DNA from: an uncultured Alphaproteobacteria bacterium
GTDB taxonomy: Bacteria > Pseudomonadota > Alphaproteobacteria > HIMB59 > GCA-002718135
Direction of reading: 5' to 3'
NCBI GenBank assembly: GCA_902623585.1
Contig: CACNUO010000002.1
Span: 1 to 64,000, forward strand
Length of the DNA: 64,000 nt
A model generated the notes under the pieces. It saw only the letters and a list, made by a program, of their open reading frames with translations. It had not been told where the DNA came from and searched no databases. Shown here piece by piece: positions 19,257 to 28,607 of this stretch (the first letter of the stretch is position 1; each line of letters begins with the position of its first letter). The position numbers and the translations under genes were made by a program.

Positions 19257-19300
19257 CCGGATTTTGAATCCGGCGCGTCTACCAGTTCCGCCATACTCCC
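19216..19300 (-). tRNA. tRNA-Leu (anticodon CAA), CCA encoded
   Basis: Minus strand GGGAGTATGGCGGAACTGGTAGACGCGCCGGATTCAAAATCCGGTCACTTCGGTGGTGTGGGTTCGATTCCCTCTACTCCTACCA: acceptor stem, long variable arm, GGTTCGATTCC T-loop. Confidence 0.95.
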
Positions 19301-19370
19301 TGACTTAAGGTTTACTCTGGTTTTAATTATTAGTCTATTAGTTTTAATGATTTATTTATTTTTATTACGA

Positions 19371-19973
19371 TTATCTTTTTAGATTAAATTTTGAAGAAAT
19401 AGTCGTGTACTCACTATATCCCATTCTTGCTATATATCTCATTGCAACACTATCAACTCTATTATTATTAATAAATTTATTATTTATATAAATTCCAATT
19501 ACTTCACCAATAATCATTGTAGAAATTTTTTTTGAATTTGATTTTAATTTAATTGTTTTAACTAATTTACATTCTAAATTAACAGGACTATCTTTAACTG
19601 ACGGAGCTTTAACAAGTCTTGATTTTTTCTTTTTTAAATTTGACAAAATAAATTCATCTTCATCTGGTTTGAAATCCCTGGAAGATATATTCATTTGATT
19701 TCGTGAAGTGGATGTTGCAAAATTTACAACAAATACTTTTGTAGTCAAAATATTTGATAATGAATCCTTATATTTTCCATGTGTTGAACTACCATTTGAA
19801 CAAAACATAACCTGTGGAGGCTCATCAGCTACAGCGTTAAAATATGAATATGGTGCTAAGTTCGCTATTCCATTTTTACTAATTGAAGAAATCCATCCAA
19901 TAGGTCTAGGAAAAACTAGTGACTTAAATGGGTCTATTTTAAAAGGACTTCCTTTTTTTGGCTCATAAAACAT
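19371..19973 (-). CDS. Flavin reductase-like FMN-binding split-barrel protein
   Basis: FPRPIGWISSISKNGIANLAPYSYFNAVADEPPQVMF. Confidence 0.85.
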   Translation of the reverse strand: MFYEPKKGSPFKIDPFKSLVFPRPIGWISSISKNGIANLAPYSYFNAVADEPPQVMFCSNGSSTHGKYKDSLSNILTTKVFVVNFATSTSRNQMNISSRDFKPDEDEFILSNLKKKKSRLVKAPSVKDSPVNLECKLVKTIKLKSNSKKISTMIIGEVIGIYINNKFINNNRVDSVAMRYIARMGYSEYTTISSKFNLKR

Positions 19974-19981
19974 TATCTATT

Positions 19982-20395
19982 TTATAAATAAGAATTTGCG
20001 TATTCTTTTATTTTTTCAAGCATTGAATAAACCCCATTCCTTCTCCCTGGAGTTAAAAGAGTATCAAGCTCTAAAGTATTTAGCATGCTAAAGTCAGAAT
20101 TTTTAATTTCAGATGGACTCCTATCACCATAAATATCACATAGAATTGTAACCATACCCTTTGATATAAATGCATCTGAGTCATAATAAAATGAAAGTTT
20201 ATTTTCTTTTAATTGAGGAACCAACCAAACTTGTGCCTGACACCCAGAGACTTTAAAGGACTCATTTCTATATTCTTCTGGAAAATCTTTAGCATTTTTT
20301 GCTTGATCAATTAAAAACTTGTACTTATCCATTCCGTCATCGAATAGATCTAGACTTTCTTTGTAGTAATTTATTTTTTCTTCTATTGTTTTCAT
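19982..20395 (-). CDS. sufE: SufE-family Fe-S cluster assembly protein
   Basis: FKVSGCQAQVWLVPQLKENKLSFYYDSDAFISKGMVTILCDIY. Confidence 0.88.
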   Translation of the reverse strand: MKTIEEKINYYKESLDLFDDGMDKYKFLIDQAKNAKDFPEEYRNESFKVSGCQAQVWLVPQLKENKLSFYYDSDAFISKGMVTILCDIYGDRSPSEIKNSDFSMLNTLELDTLLTPGRRNGVYSMLEKIKEYANSYL

Positions 20396-21441
20396 GACAT
20401 AAATTTTCTTAATACTTTAGCAGAATCTTCTGGCAATACATCCATTATAAAAACACCAGCCATTGACTCAGAGCCTGCTAAAACTTTTGGTTTATCGCCG
20501 TGTCGTAAAGGTGGGTAAAATTCAACATGAAAATGAAACTGACTATCATCTAATTCAGGTGAAGCGTGTAAACCCATTATATATGGGCATCTTTTATTTA
20601 GAAAAGTATCATACCCTTTCACAACCTGCTGAATACATTTAGAGAAATCTTCAATTAGCATATCATTAAATTTCCACGGTCCTTCGATTTGAATTTTTGG
20701 TATTATCCATACCTCATAAGCGTATCTTGCGAAGGGAGGCACAGCAGCGATAAAATTGTCATTTTGATATACATAATATTTCTCTTCCAACTGATTCATA
20801 ATTTTGCTTAAAAAGTTCTCTTTTTTAAATGCTCTTATTTCTTTTTCTATTGCAGGTGGAATAAAAGGATAAGCATAAATTTGACCATGCGGATGATGAA
20901 GAGTAACACCACATTCTTCCCCTCTATTTTCAAAAGGTAGAACATATTTAACCTCTGGTTTCTTTTGCAACTCCTTATATCTATCAATCCAAACTGTAGT
21001 TAATAATTCTATTCGCTCTAAAGGCATTTCAGAAATAGTATCAAGATGTGCTGGAGAATATACAACTACTTCGCACTCTCCTTTTGACGGTTTACTTAAA
21101 ATATTTTCTAAAAATATATTTTCTCCATTAGGATTAAAGCTAGCCCAACGATTTGGAAAGACTGCAACTTCGAAGTTTGAAAATGGTATCTCTGTTGGAT
21201 AATTTAAATTTGCCCCTGGACAAAGTGGGCAATACTCTTTTGGTGGAAATGAAGTTCTGTCTTTTCTTCCTGCTGAGTATGTAACCCATTCCTCTCTTGA
21301 AGGATTCCATCTCATATGAGGTTTAGGAATTTCTGTAATATCAAGTTCTTGACTTGGGAATTCCTTGTGTTCCTTATAGCCATAAAGATAAAGTTCTTTT
21401 TTATCATTTCTTATAAAAATTCTTTTATTTATTTGATTCAT
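20392..21441 (-). CDS. galT: Galactose-1-phosphate uridylyltransferase
   Basis: CPLCPG zinc motif, GVTLHHPHGQIYAYPFIPP active site HPH. Confidence 0.92.
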   Translation of the reverse strand: MNQINKRIFIRNDKKELYLYGYKEHKEFPSQELDITEIPKPHMRWNPSREEWVTYSAGRKDRTSFPPKEYCPLCPGANLNYPTEIPFSNFEVAVFPNRWASFNPNGENIFLENILSKPSKGECEVVVYSPAHLDTISEMPLERIELLTTVWIDRYKELQKKPEVKYVLPFENRGEECGVTLHHPHGQIYAYPFIPPAIEKEIRAFKKENFLSKIMNQLEEKYYVYQNDNFIAAVPPFARYAYEVWIIPKIQIEGPWKFNDMLIEDFSKCIQQVVKGYDTFLNKRCPYIMGLHASPELDDSQFHFHVEFYPPLRHGDKPKVLAGSESMAGVFIMDVLPEDSAKVLRKFMS

Positions 21442-22408
21442 TAATTTTTTCTTCCCATTTAATTGAAGAATTTATAATTTCACTTAGATCATTATGTTTT
21501 GGTATCCAATCAATATGTTTCAATATTTTTGATGTATCAGCAATTAATTGTTCAACATCTCCATCTCTCCTGCTTGAAAATTTATAATCAATTTTATCCT
21601 CTGAAATTTTATTTGCAGTATTTATAACATCTAAAACACTAAAACCATTTCCATAACCACAATTAAATAAATTAGATTCTGAACCTTCTAATAAATATTT
21701 TGCAACTTCTAAGTGGATATCAGCAAGATCAGAGACATGAATATAATCTCTGATAGCTGTTCCATCATGCGTGTTATAATCATTGCCAAATATTTCAATA
21801 TGCTCTCTCTTACCAACAACAACTTCAGATAAAATTTTTATTAAATGTGTTGATCTTTTAGATATTTGACCTGATCGTAATTTTTTATCAGCACCAGCAA
21901 CGTTAAAGTATCGTAATATTATAAATTTGTAATCATCTTTATTTTCAAATAAAAAATTTTCTGTTTTTATTTTTGATTCAGCATAGGGATTTTGAGGATT
22001 TAAATTTGTATTTTCATCTATTAATTTATTTTCACTTACTGATCCATATGCAGCAGCTGTAGAAGAAAATACAATTTTATTTAATCCATTATTTTTACAA
22101 GTTTCAAATAGTTTAGTTGCATTTTCAGTATTATTATCAAAATATTTCTGTGGGTATTTTACAGATTCCTCAACTTGAATAAAACCAGCAAAGTGCATTA
22201 ATAAATCAAAGCTATTAGATTTTATAAGCTCAGAAATTACTTCTTCATCATTAATATTACATTTTGTAAAAAATGCATTTTTAGGAATGAGACTTTTATT
22301 CCCAGTAGATAGATCGTCAATAATATGAACACTGTGACCAGCATCTAGAAGAGAAAGAGCGGCATGACTTCCTATATATCCAGCACCACCTGTTAAAAGA
22401 AAATTCAT
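21425..22408 (-). CDS. galE: UDP-glucose 4-epimerase
   Basis: TGGAGYIGSHAALSLLDAGH, YAESKIKTE, GTAIRDYIHVSDLADIH. Confidence 0.93.
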   Translation of the reverse strand: MNFLLTGGAGYIGSHAALSLLDAGHSVHIIDDLSTGNKSLIPKNAFFTKCNINDEEVISELIKSNSFDLLMHFAGFIQVEESVKYPQKYFDNNTENATKLFETCKNNGLNKIVFSSTAAAYGSVSENKLIDENTNLNPQNPYAESKIKTENFLFENKDDYKFIILRYFNVAGADKKLRSGQISKRSTHLIKILSEVVVGKREHIEIFGNDYNTHDGTAIRDYIHVSDLADIHLEVAKYLLEGSESNLFNCGYGNGFSVLDVINTANKISEDKIDYKFSSRRDGDVEQLIADTSKILKHIDWIPKHNDLSEIINSSIKWEEKINESNK

Positions 22409-22544
22409 ATACGTATCTAATAAATTATTATTTATTAATTTAAAATTGATATATTTTGTAAATGACTAATATTATAAATCTCTTTATTTATTGAATTCAA
22501 AATAAAGTCTGTTAATGCTTAAAAAAGACAAATCATTCTGAAAT

Positions 22545-23282
22545 ATGAGATTAGATAAAAAAAATATTATAGTTACTGCAGCTGCACAAGGTATCGGAAG
22601 AGCAACTGCCATTAAATTTGCAAATGAGGGGGCTAAAGTTTTAGCAACTGATATTAATGAAAATAAACTAAATGATTTAAAAAATGAAAATGAGAGTATC
22701 CAAACAATGAAATTGGATGCAACAAACAAAAATGATGTAGAGGCCTTCTGTTCTTCTATAGACAAAATTGATGTTTTATTTCACGCAGTGGGCTTTGTTC
22801 ATCATGGAACAATTCTTGATTGTGATGAAAATGAATTTTCACGATCAATAAATATAAATATATTTTCTGCTTATTTAATGACACATAATCTTCTTCCAAA
22901 AATGTTAAAACAAAAGAAGGGCAATATTGTTATTGTATCATCTGCTGCTTCAAATGTTAAGGGCGCACCAAATAGATTTATATATGGCACAACTAAAGCT
23001 GCTTTAAATGGGTTTGTAAAAGCAATTGCCATAGATCATGTAAAAGATGGTATTCGTTGTAATGCTATTTTACCAGGAACTGTTGAAACACCTTCTTGGG
23101 AAGGTAGAGTTAATATGGCCGATGATCCAGTTAAAGCAAGATCAGACTTTATAGCAAGACAAGCCATGGGCAGACTGGCACAACCAGAAGAGATAGCATC
23201 GCTTGCAACTTACTTAGCTAGTGACGAATCAGATTTTGTTACTGGAACATTAAATTTAATTGATGGAGGATGGACTTTATAA
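22545..23282 (+). CDS. SDR oxidoreductase, probably 2-keto-3-deoxy-L-fuconate dehydrogenase (BDH2/DHRS6-like clade)
   Basis: VTAAAQGIGRATAIKFANEGAKVLATDINENKL...VGFVHHGTILDC...YGTTKAALNG...DESDFVTGTLNLIDGGWTL; operonic with FAH hydrolase and LldD-like enzyme. Confidence 0.8.
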   Translation: MRLDKKNIIVTAAAQGIGRATAIKFANEGAKVLATDINENKLNDLKNENESIQTMKLDATNKNDVEAFCSSIDKIDVLFHAVGFVHHGTILDCDENEFSRSININIFSAYLMTHNLLPKMLKQKKGNIVIVSSAASNVKGAPNRFIYGTTKAALNGFVKAIAIDHVKDGIRCNAILPGTVETPSWEGRVNMADDPVKARSDFIARQAMGRLAQPEEIASLATYLASDESDFVTGTLNLIDGGWTL

Positions 23283-24130
23283 TGAAAACTTTAAGATACA
23301 GAATTGGGAATGAAGTTAAGCCAGGAATACTTGATCAAGAAGGTAATATCCGTGATACATCATCTCTTGTCAAGGATTGGGATAATAAAAATGTAACTAT
23401 TGGTAAATTGAATGAAGTGAAAAAAATTGATCCTACATCTTTACCTCTAGTTGAAAACAGTGATGGATATGCACCTTGTGTTAGTAAAGAAAGTATCGGA
23501 AAATTTATTTGTATCGGCCTAAATTATTCTGATCATGCTGAAGAAACAGGTCAGAAAGTTCCACCTGAACCAATTATTTTTGCAAAAGCAACAAGTGCCG
23601 TTATTGGACCAAACGATAATGTTGAGATTCCAAAAAAATCAGTAAAGTCTGACTGGGAAGTTGAGCTTGGTGTTATTATTGGAAAAGAAGCAAAATATAT
23701 TTCTGAGAGCGAATCACAATCTCATATTGCTGGATACTGTGTCATCAATGATCTCAGCGAAAGAGAATTTCAAATAGAACATTCCGGCCAATGGGTTAAA
23801 GGAAAGTCTTGTGATACCTTTGGTCCAATCGGACCATATTTGGTTACTACCGATGAAGTGCCAGATCCTCAAAACTTAAAAATGTGGCTTGATGTAAATG
23901 GTAAAAGAATGCAAGATGGATCAACAAGCACAATGGTTTACGGAGTAAACTTTTTAATAAGTTATTTAAGTCAATTCATGTCATTACAACCTGGAGATAT
24001 CATCTCAACAGGCACACCGCCAGGAGTTGGAATGGGAATGAAACCACAAGTATTTTTAAAAGCTGGTGATGTAATGAAACTTGGTATTGAGGGTCTGGGA
24101 GAACAAACTCAAAAAACTATTCAGGCGTAA
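23282..24130 (+). CDS. Fumarylacetoacetate hydrolase family, probable 2,4-diketo-3-deoxy-L-fuconate hydrolase
   Basis: CIGLNYSDHAEETG, DWEVELGVIIGKEA, GQWVKGKSCDTFGPIGPYLVT, STGTPPGVGMGM; start codon overlaps SDR stop. Confidence 0.82.
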   Translation: MKTLRYRIGNEVKPGILDQEGNIRDTSSLVKDWDNKNVTIGKLNEVKKIDPTSLPLVENSDGYAPCVSKESIGKFICIGLNYSDHAEETGQKVPPEPIIFAKATSAVIGPNDNVEIPKKSVKSDWEVELGVIIGKEAKYISESESQSHIAGYCVINDLSEREFQIEHSGQWVKGKSCDTFGPIGPYLVTTDEVPDPQNLKMWLDVNGKRMQDGSTSTMVYGVNFLISYLSQFMSLQPGDIISTGTPPGVGMGMKPQVFLKAGDVMKLGIEGLGEQTQKTIQA

Positions 24131-25284
24131 TGTTTGGCAATATTAATAATTGTCATAATGTTAAAGATTTTAGAAACTTAGCAAAAAAAAGACTACCTAG
24201 CCCAATATTCCATTACATTGATGGTGCTGCTGATGATGAGATAACTTATAAAAGAAATACAGATGCATATGAGCAATGTGACTTGATACCAAATGTATTA
24301 AGTGGCGTTGATAAAGTTGATATGTCAACTACTGTAATGGGACAAAAGTTAGATATGCCTTTGTATTGTGCACCAACTGCTCTTCAAAGATTGTTTCATC
24401 ATGAAGGTGAAATTGGAGTTGCAAAAGCTGCAGAAAAATTTGGAACAATGTTTGGAATTTCTTCTTTAGGGACTGCCAGTATTGAAGAAATATCAAATTT
24501 AGTCAAGACACCTAAATTATTTCAACTTTATGTTCACAAAGACAAAGGCCTGAATAAAGCTCTTATAGAAAGATGTAAGGAATCAAATTTTGAAGCAATG
24601 GCTGTGACTGTAGATACTGCTGTTGGAGGAAACCGTGAACGAGATTTATATACGGGTTTTACAATTCCAATGAAATTAAAACTCAATAGTGTTTTAAGTT
24701 TTATGCTTCATCCAAAGTGGGCAGTCGATTATTTTACAAAGCCTAAATGGGAATTAAGTAATCTAAAGGATCACATTAATGAAGGCACAACAGTAATGAC
24801 AACCATAGGAGATTACTTCACAAAAATGCTTGATAATTCTATGAGTTGGAAAGATGTAGAACATATTAATAAAGAGTGGGGGCGTCAATTTGCTATTAAA
24901 GGTGTGATGTCAGTAGACGATGCAAAAAAAGCTGTTGATGTGGGCGCTTCAGCTATAATGGTTTCAAATCATGGAGGTCGACAATTAGATGGTTCAAGAT
25001 CACCATTTGATCAACTAGCTGAAATTGTTGATGCTGTGGGAGATAAAATAGATGTAATTTGTGAAGGAGGAATAAGAAGAGGTACTCATGTTTTAAAAGC
25101 ACTGTCACTTGGAGCAAAAGCCTGTTCAGGTGGAAGAATGTATTTATATGCATTGGCAGCAGGAGGCCAAAAAGGTGTCGAAAAAAGTTTATCTAATTTA
25201 CGCAATGAAATTGAACGAGATATGAAATTAATGGGAGTTTCTAATGTAAAAGAACTCACAAGAAAAAATCTAAAATTTAGATAA
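24130..25284 (+). CDS. lldD: FMN-dependent alpha-hydroxy-acid dehydrogenase (L-lactate dehydrogenase-like)
   Basis: FHYIDGAADDEITYKRN, IKGVMSVDDAKKAVDVGASAIMVSNHGGRQLDG, ICEGGIRRGTHVLKALSLGAKA. Confidence 0.88.
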   Translation: MFGNINNCHNVKDFRNLAKKRLPSPIFHYIDGAADDEITYKRNTDAYEQCDLIPNVLSGVDKVDMSTTVMGQKLDMPLYCAPTALQRLFHHEGEIGVAKAAEKFGTMFGISSLGTASIEEISNLVKTPKLFQLYVHKDKGLNKALIERCKESNFEAMAVTVDTAVGGNRERDLYTGFTIPMKLKLNSVLSFMLHPKWAVDYFTKPKWELSNLKDHINEGTTVMTTIGDYFTKMLDNSMSWKDVEHINKEWGRQFAIKGVMSVDDAKKAVDVGASAIMVSNHGGRQLDGSRSPFDQLAEIVDAVGDKIDVICEGGIRRGTHVLKALSLGAKACSGGRMYLYALAAGGQKGVEKSLSNLRNEIERDMKLMGVSNVKELTRKNLKFR

Positions 25285-25344
25285 ATCAACAACTTTTTTA
25301 AAAAAAATATTTATTCTAATTCAATTTTATTTTACAAATTTTTT

Positions 25345-25665
25345 ATGAATGATGAAATTGATCCAATACTAGTTGGTGAGACTGATGATATCGAAATTGG
25401 AACTGTGGAAAGTTTTGAACATGACGATGTTAATTACGCAGTTTATCATTTAGAGCCAGGATTTTTTTGCACACAGGGAAACTGTAATTGCGAGGAGAAA
25501 GCACCCTTGAGTGAATCTGAAATTGAAGGAGAAGAGTTAGAGTGTGTTGCTTGTGGCAATACTTATAGTATTGTTTCTGGTGATTGTATTAGTGAACCTG
25601 AATTGGATGGTCTTAAGATCTTTGACATCTCTGAAGAGGATGGAAATATTTACTTAAATATCTAA
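25345..25665 (+). CDS. Rieske-like ferredoxin-fold protein with non-canonical ligand residues
   Basis: FFCTQGNCNCEEKAPLSESEIEGEELECVACGNTYSIVSGDCISEPELDGLKIFDI aligns by eye to Rieske ferredoxins, but CxH...CxxH reads CTQ...CVAC. Confidence 0.65.
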   Translation: MNDEIDPILVGETDDIEIGTVESFEHDDVNYAVYHLEPGFFCTQGNCNCEEKAPLSESEIEGEELECVACGNTYSIVSGDCISEPELDGLKIFDISEEDGNIYLNI

Positions 25666-26627
25666 CCTATTATCTTAAGATTTATAATATTATTTTTGTT
25701 TAAATTTTTACTTTTAGTTAAAAAATGACAAACATTTTCACACGACTCTACAGACATCCTCTTTCTGCATTCTAGAGTTAAAGCAGCATTATGTGGTGTC
25801 AGCAACGTATTACTTAAAGAAAATAGTTTATGATTTTCTAATGGTGGTTCTTTTTCAAATACATCAACACCAGCTCCGAAAATTTTTTTATCTTTTAAAG
25901 CTTCATATAAAGCATCTTCATTAATTATACCGCCTCTTGCTGTATTAATTAAAATCATATTAGATTTAAAGTTTCTAAATTGATCAAAAGAAATTAAATT
26001 TTTAGTTTCTTCATTTAAAGGTAAATGGATACTTATATAATCAGCAATTTTAAAGCCTTCTTCTTTATTGATTGGAATACAATTATGATTTTTTATTTCT
26101 TCATCCGAAAGAAATGGATCATGTACATAAACCTCCATTTCAAACCCATTACATCTTTTTGCTAATGCTTTTCCTATTCGACCAAAACCAAGAATTAAAA
26201 TTTTTTTATTATAGAGTTCAAAGTAGTTGGGTAGATTGCGCTTTTCTTTAAATTTACCTAATTTCACTAATCTATCTGATTCAAAAATATTTTTTGTTAA
26301 ACAAAGCATCATTGTCATTACATGTTCAGCTACGCTGGTCGCATTTGCTGTTCCAGTAATGGCTATAGCTATCTGATTATTATTTAAATATTCAGTATCC
26401 ACATTGTCATAGCCAACACCATGTCTTGCAACGATTTTTAGGTTCTTTGATTGAGAGAGAATATTTTTATTTATTTCCGCCGTTCTTACAACAATACCAT
26501 CCACATCTCTTAATTTTTCAATTAGATGAACTTCATCAATTTTATTAGTGACAAAGTATTCAATATTATTTTTATCAAATATCTCATATCCACTTGGATG
26601 AATTTCACCAACAACTCCAACTTTCAT
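25662..26627 (-). CDS. D-isomer-specific 2-hydroxyacid / phosphoglycerate dehydrogenase family
   Basis: ILGFGRIGKALAKRC, LINTARGGIINEDALYEALKDKKIFGAGVDVFEKEPP, TPHNAA. Confidence 0.88.
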   Translation of the reverse strand: MKVGVVGEIHPSGYEIFDKNNIEYFVTNKIDEVHLIEKLRDVDGIVVRTAEINKNILSQSKNLKIVARHGVGYDNVDTEYLNNNQIAIAITGTANATSVAEHVMTMMLCLTKNIFESDRLVKLGKFKEKRNLPNYFELYNKKILILGFGRIGKALAKRCNGFEMEVYVHDPFLSDEEIKNHNCIPINKEEGFKIADYISIHLPLNEETKNLISFDQFRNFKSNMILINTARGGIINEDALYEALKDKKIFGAGVDVFEKEPPLENHKLFSLSNTLLTPHNAALTLECRKRMSVESCENVCHFLTKSKNLNKNNIINLKIIG

Positions 26628-26728
26628 GAATAATTCTATAATCTAAAATATTAGAAAAATAAATTGTTTAACTCTTTAAATTATTTTTTTATTATAATAG
26701 TATCTATTTTTTTTTGGGAAAGGAACAC

Positions 26729-28573
26729 ATGAAAACAGTTAGAATGTCATGTTCACATGCATTAATTAAATATTTAACTATGCAAAAAATTTTAATTAAT
26801 GGAAAAAAAGAACCACTATTTCCAGGTGCTTTCGGTATTTATGGCCATGGTAATGTTGCTTGTATTGGACAAGCGATGGAAGAATATCAAAATGAACTTC
26901 CTGGATATAGAGGTCATCATGAACAAAATATGGCATTAACAGGTATTGCATATGCTCGTGCCAAAAGAAGACAACAAATATTTGTTGCAACTTCATCTGT
27001 TGGACCTGGTTCTACTAATATGGTTACAGCTGCTGCAGTTGCTTTAAGTAATAGACTTCCAATTTTACTTTTACCAGGTGATACATTTTCTAGTCGTTTT
27101 CCAGATCCTGTTTTACAACAAGTAGAACATTTTAATTCTCCTTCAGAAACTCAAAATGATTCATTTAAATCTGTATCAAGATATTTTGACCGCATAACTA
27201 GACCTGAACAAATTTTAACATCTTTACCGCAAGCAATTAATGTAATGCTTGATCCTGCAGACTGTGGCCCAGCAGTAATTTCTATGTCTCAAGATGTTCA
27301 AGGAGAAGCGTATGATTATCCTGAAATCTTTTTTGAGGAAAAAATTCATGAAATTAGAAGAATTCATCCTGATCCAAATCAAATAGAAAAGGCAGCTGAT
27401 AAATTAAAACAATCTAAACAACCAATTATTATTTCAGGTGGAGGTGTTTTATATTCAGAAGCAGAAGAGGAAATTTCCGCTTTTGCAAAAAAACATAATA
27501 TTCCAGTAACAGCAACTGTGATGGGTATTGGATGTATGAATAAAGATGATCCCTATTATATAAGTGCAATTGGATGCTTAGGTGAAGGTTCATCTAATAA
27601 CCTTGCTACTGATACAGATTTAGCACTAGCCGTGGGAACAAAGTTAGGAGATTTTACAACTGGTTCTTGGACTAATTTTGAAAATGAAAATTTTCAACTT
27701 GTATCAATAAATACTTCACGATTTGACACTACAAAACATCGCGCTACTCCTGTTGTAAGTGATGCAAAAATTGGACTTAAAGAATTATCAAAAGCATTAG
27801 GGGATTGGAAAGCACCAGATAATTGGTACCAACGTTCAATTGAGGAAAGAAATAAATGGGATGAATATGTTGCCAAAGAAAGTGGACCAACAAATCAAGA
27901 ATTACCATCCTATGCTCATGCTGTAGGTGCAGTTTATAGAAATTCAGACCCATCAGATATTGTAGTGACTGCAGCTGGAGGGTTAGTTGGCGAAGTGGTT
28001 CAAATATGGAAACCTAAAGAACTAAATACTTTTGAAACTGAATGGGGTTTTAGTTGCATGAGTTATGAAATATCAGGTGCGCTTGGAATCAAAATGGCAA
28101 AACCTGAACAAGATGTAATTGTATTTGTAGGCGATGGCTCATACCTCTTACAAAATAGCGATATCTACAGTTCAGTTTTATATGATAAAAAATTAATTAT
28201 AGTTGTTTGTGATAATGGTGGTCATATGGTTATTAATAGATTGCAACTAGCAAAAGGTGGCAATGAATATCTTTGCAATCTCAATGCTGCAAGAGCGACA
28301 AATGTACAGTTTGTAGATTTTGAAGCTCACGCAAAAAGTATGGGGGCAAATGGTGAGACTGTTAAATCTATTGCAGAGTTAGAGACCGCTTTTAAAAGAG
28401 CAAAAGAATCAGACAAAACATACGTAATTTCTATGAAAACAGATGGATATGAATGGTTAGAAGGAACAGCTTTTTGGGAAAGTCCAACACTTGAAGTGGA
28501 TAATACCGAAGGTAAGAAATCAGCTCTTAACGAATTTTTAGAAGGAAAAAATAAACAACGTAAGGGTGTATAA
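26729..28573 (+). CDS. iolD: 3D-(3,5/4)-trihydroxycyclohexane-1,2-dione acylhydrolase (ThDP-dependent)
   Basis: ALFPGAFGIYGHGNV-type N-term, YRGHHEQNMALTGIAYARAKRRQQIFVATSSVGPGSTNMVTAAAVA, FVGDGSYLLQNSDIYSSV; ATG at 26729 with upstream AAAGGA. Confidence 0.9.
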   Translation: MKTVRMSCSHALIKYLTMQKILINGKKEPLFPGAFGIYGHGNVACIGQAMEEYQNELPGYRGHHEQNMALTGIAYARAKRRQQIFVATSSVGPGSTNMVTAAAVALSNRLPILLLPGDTFSSRFPDPVLQQVEHFNSPSETQNDSFKSVSRYFDRITRPEQILTSLPQAINVMLDPADCGPAVISMSQDVQGEAYDYPEIFFEEKIHEIRRIHPDPNQIEKAADKLKQSKQPIIISGGGVLYSEAEEEISAFAKKHNIPVTATVMGIGCMNKDDPYYISAIGCLGEGSSNNLATDTDLALAVGTKLGDFTTGSWTNFENENFQLVSINTSRFDTTKHRATPVVSDAKIGLKELSKALGDWKAPDNWYQRSIEERNKWDEYVAKESGPTNQELPSYAHAVGAVYRNSDPSDIVVTAAGGLVGEVVQIWKPKELNTFETEWGFSCMSYEISGALGIKMAKPEQDVIVFVGDGSYLLQNSDIYSSVLYDKKLIIVVCDNGGHMVINRLQLAKGGNEYLCNLNAARATNVQFVDFEAHAKSMGANGETVKSIAELETAFKRAKESDKTYVISMKTDGYEWLEGTAFWESPTLEVDNTEGKKSALNEFLEGKNKQRKGV

Positions 28574-28607
28574 AAATAAATCTCTTTTTCTAAAATTTAA
28601 AAATTAT

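Noticed and set aside
19058-19294. 78-aa minus ORF MAELVDAPDSKSGHFGGVGSIPSTPTNLSSR...
   Set aside because: Starts inside tRNA-Leu; this is a well-known spurious translation of tRNA sequence, then antisense of the MFS gene.
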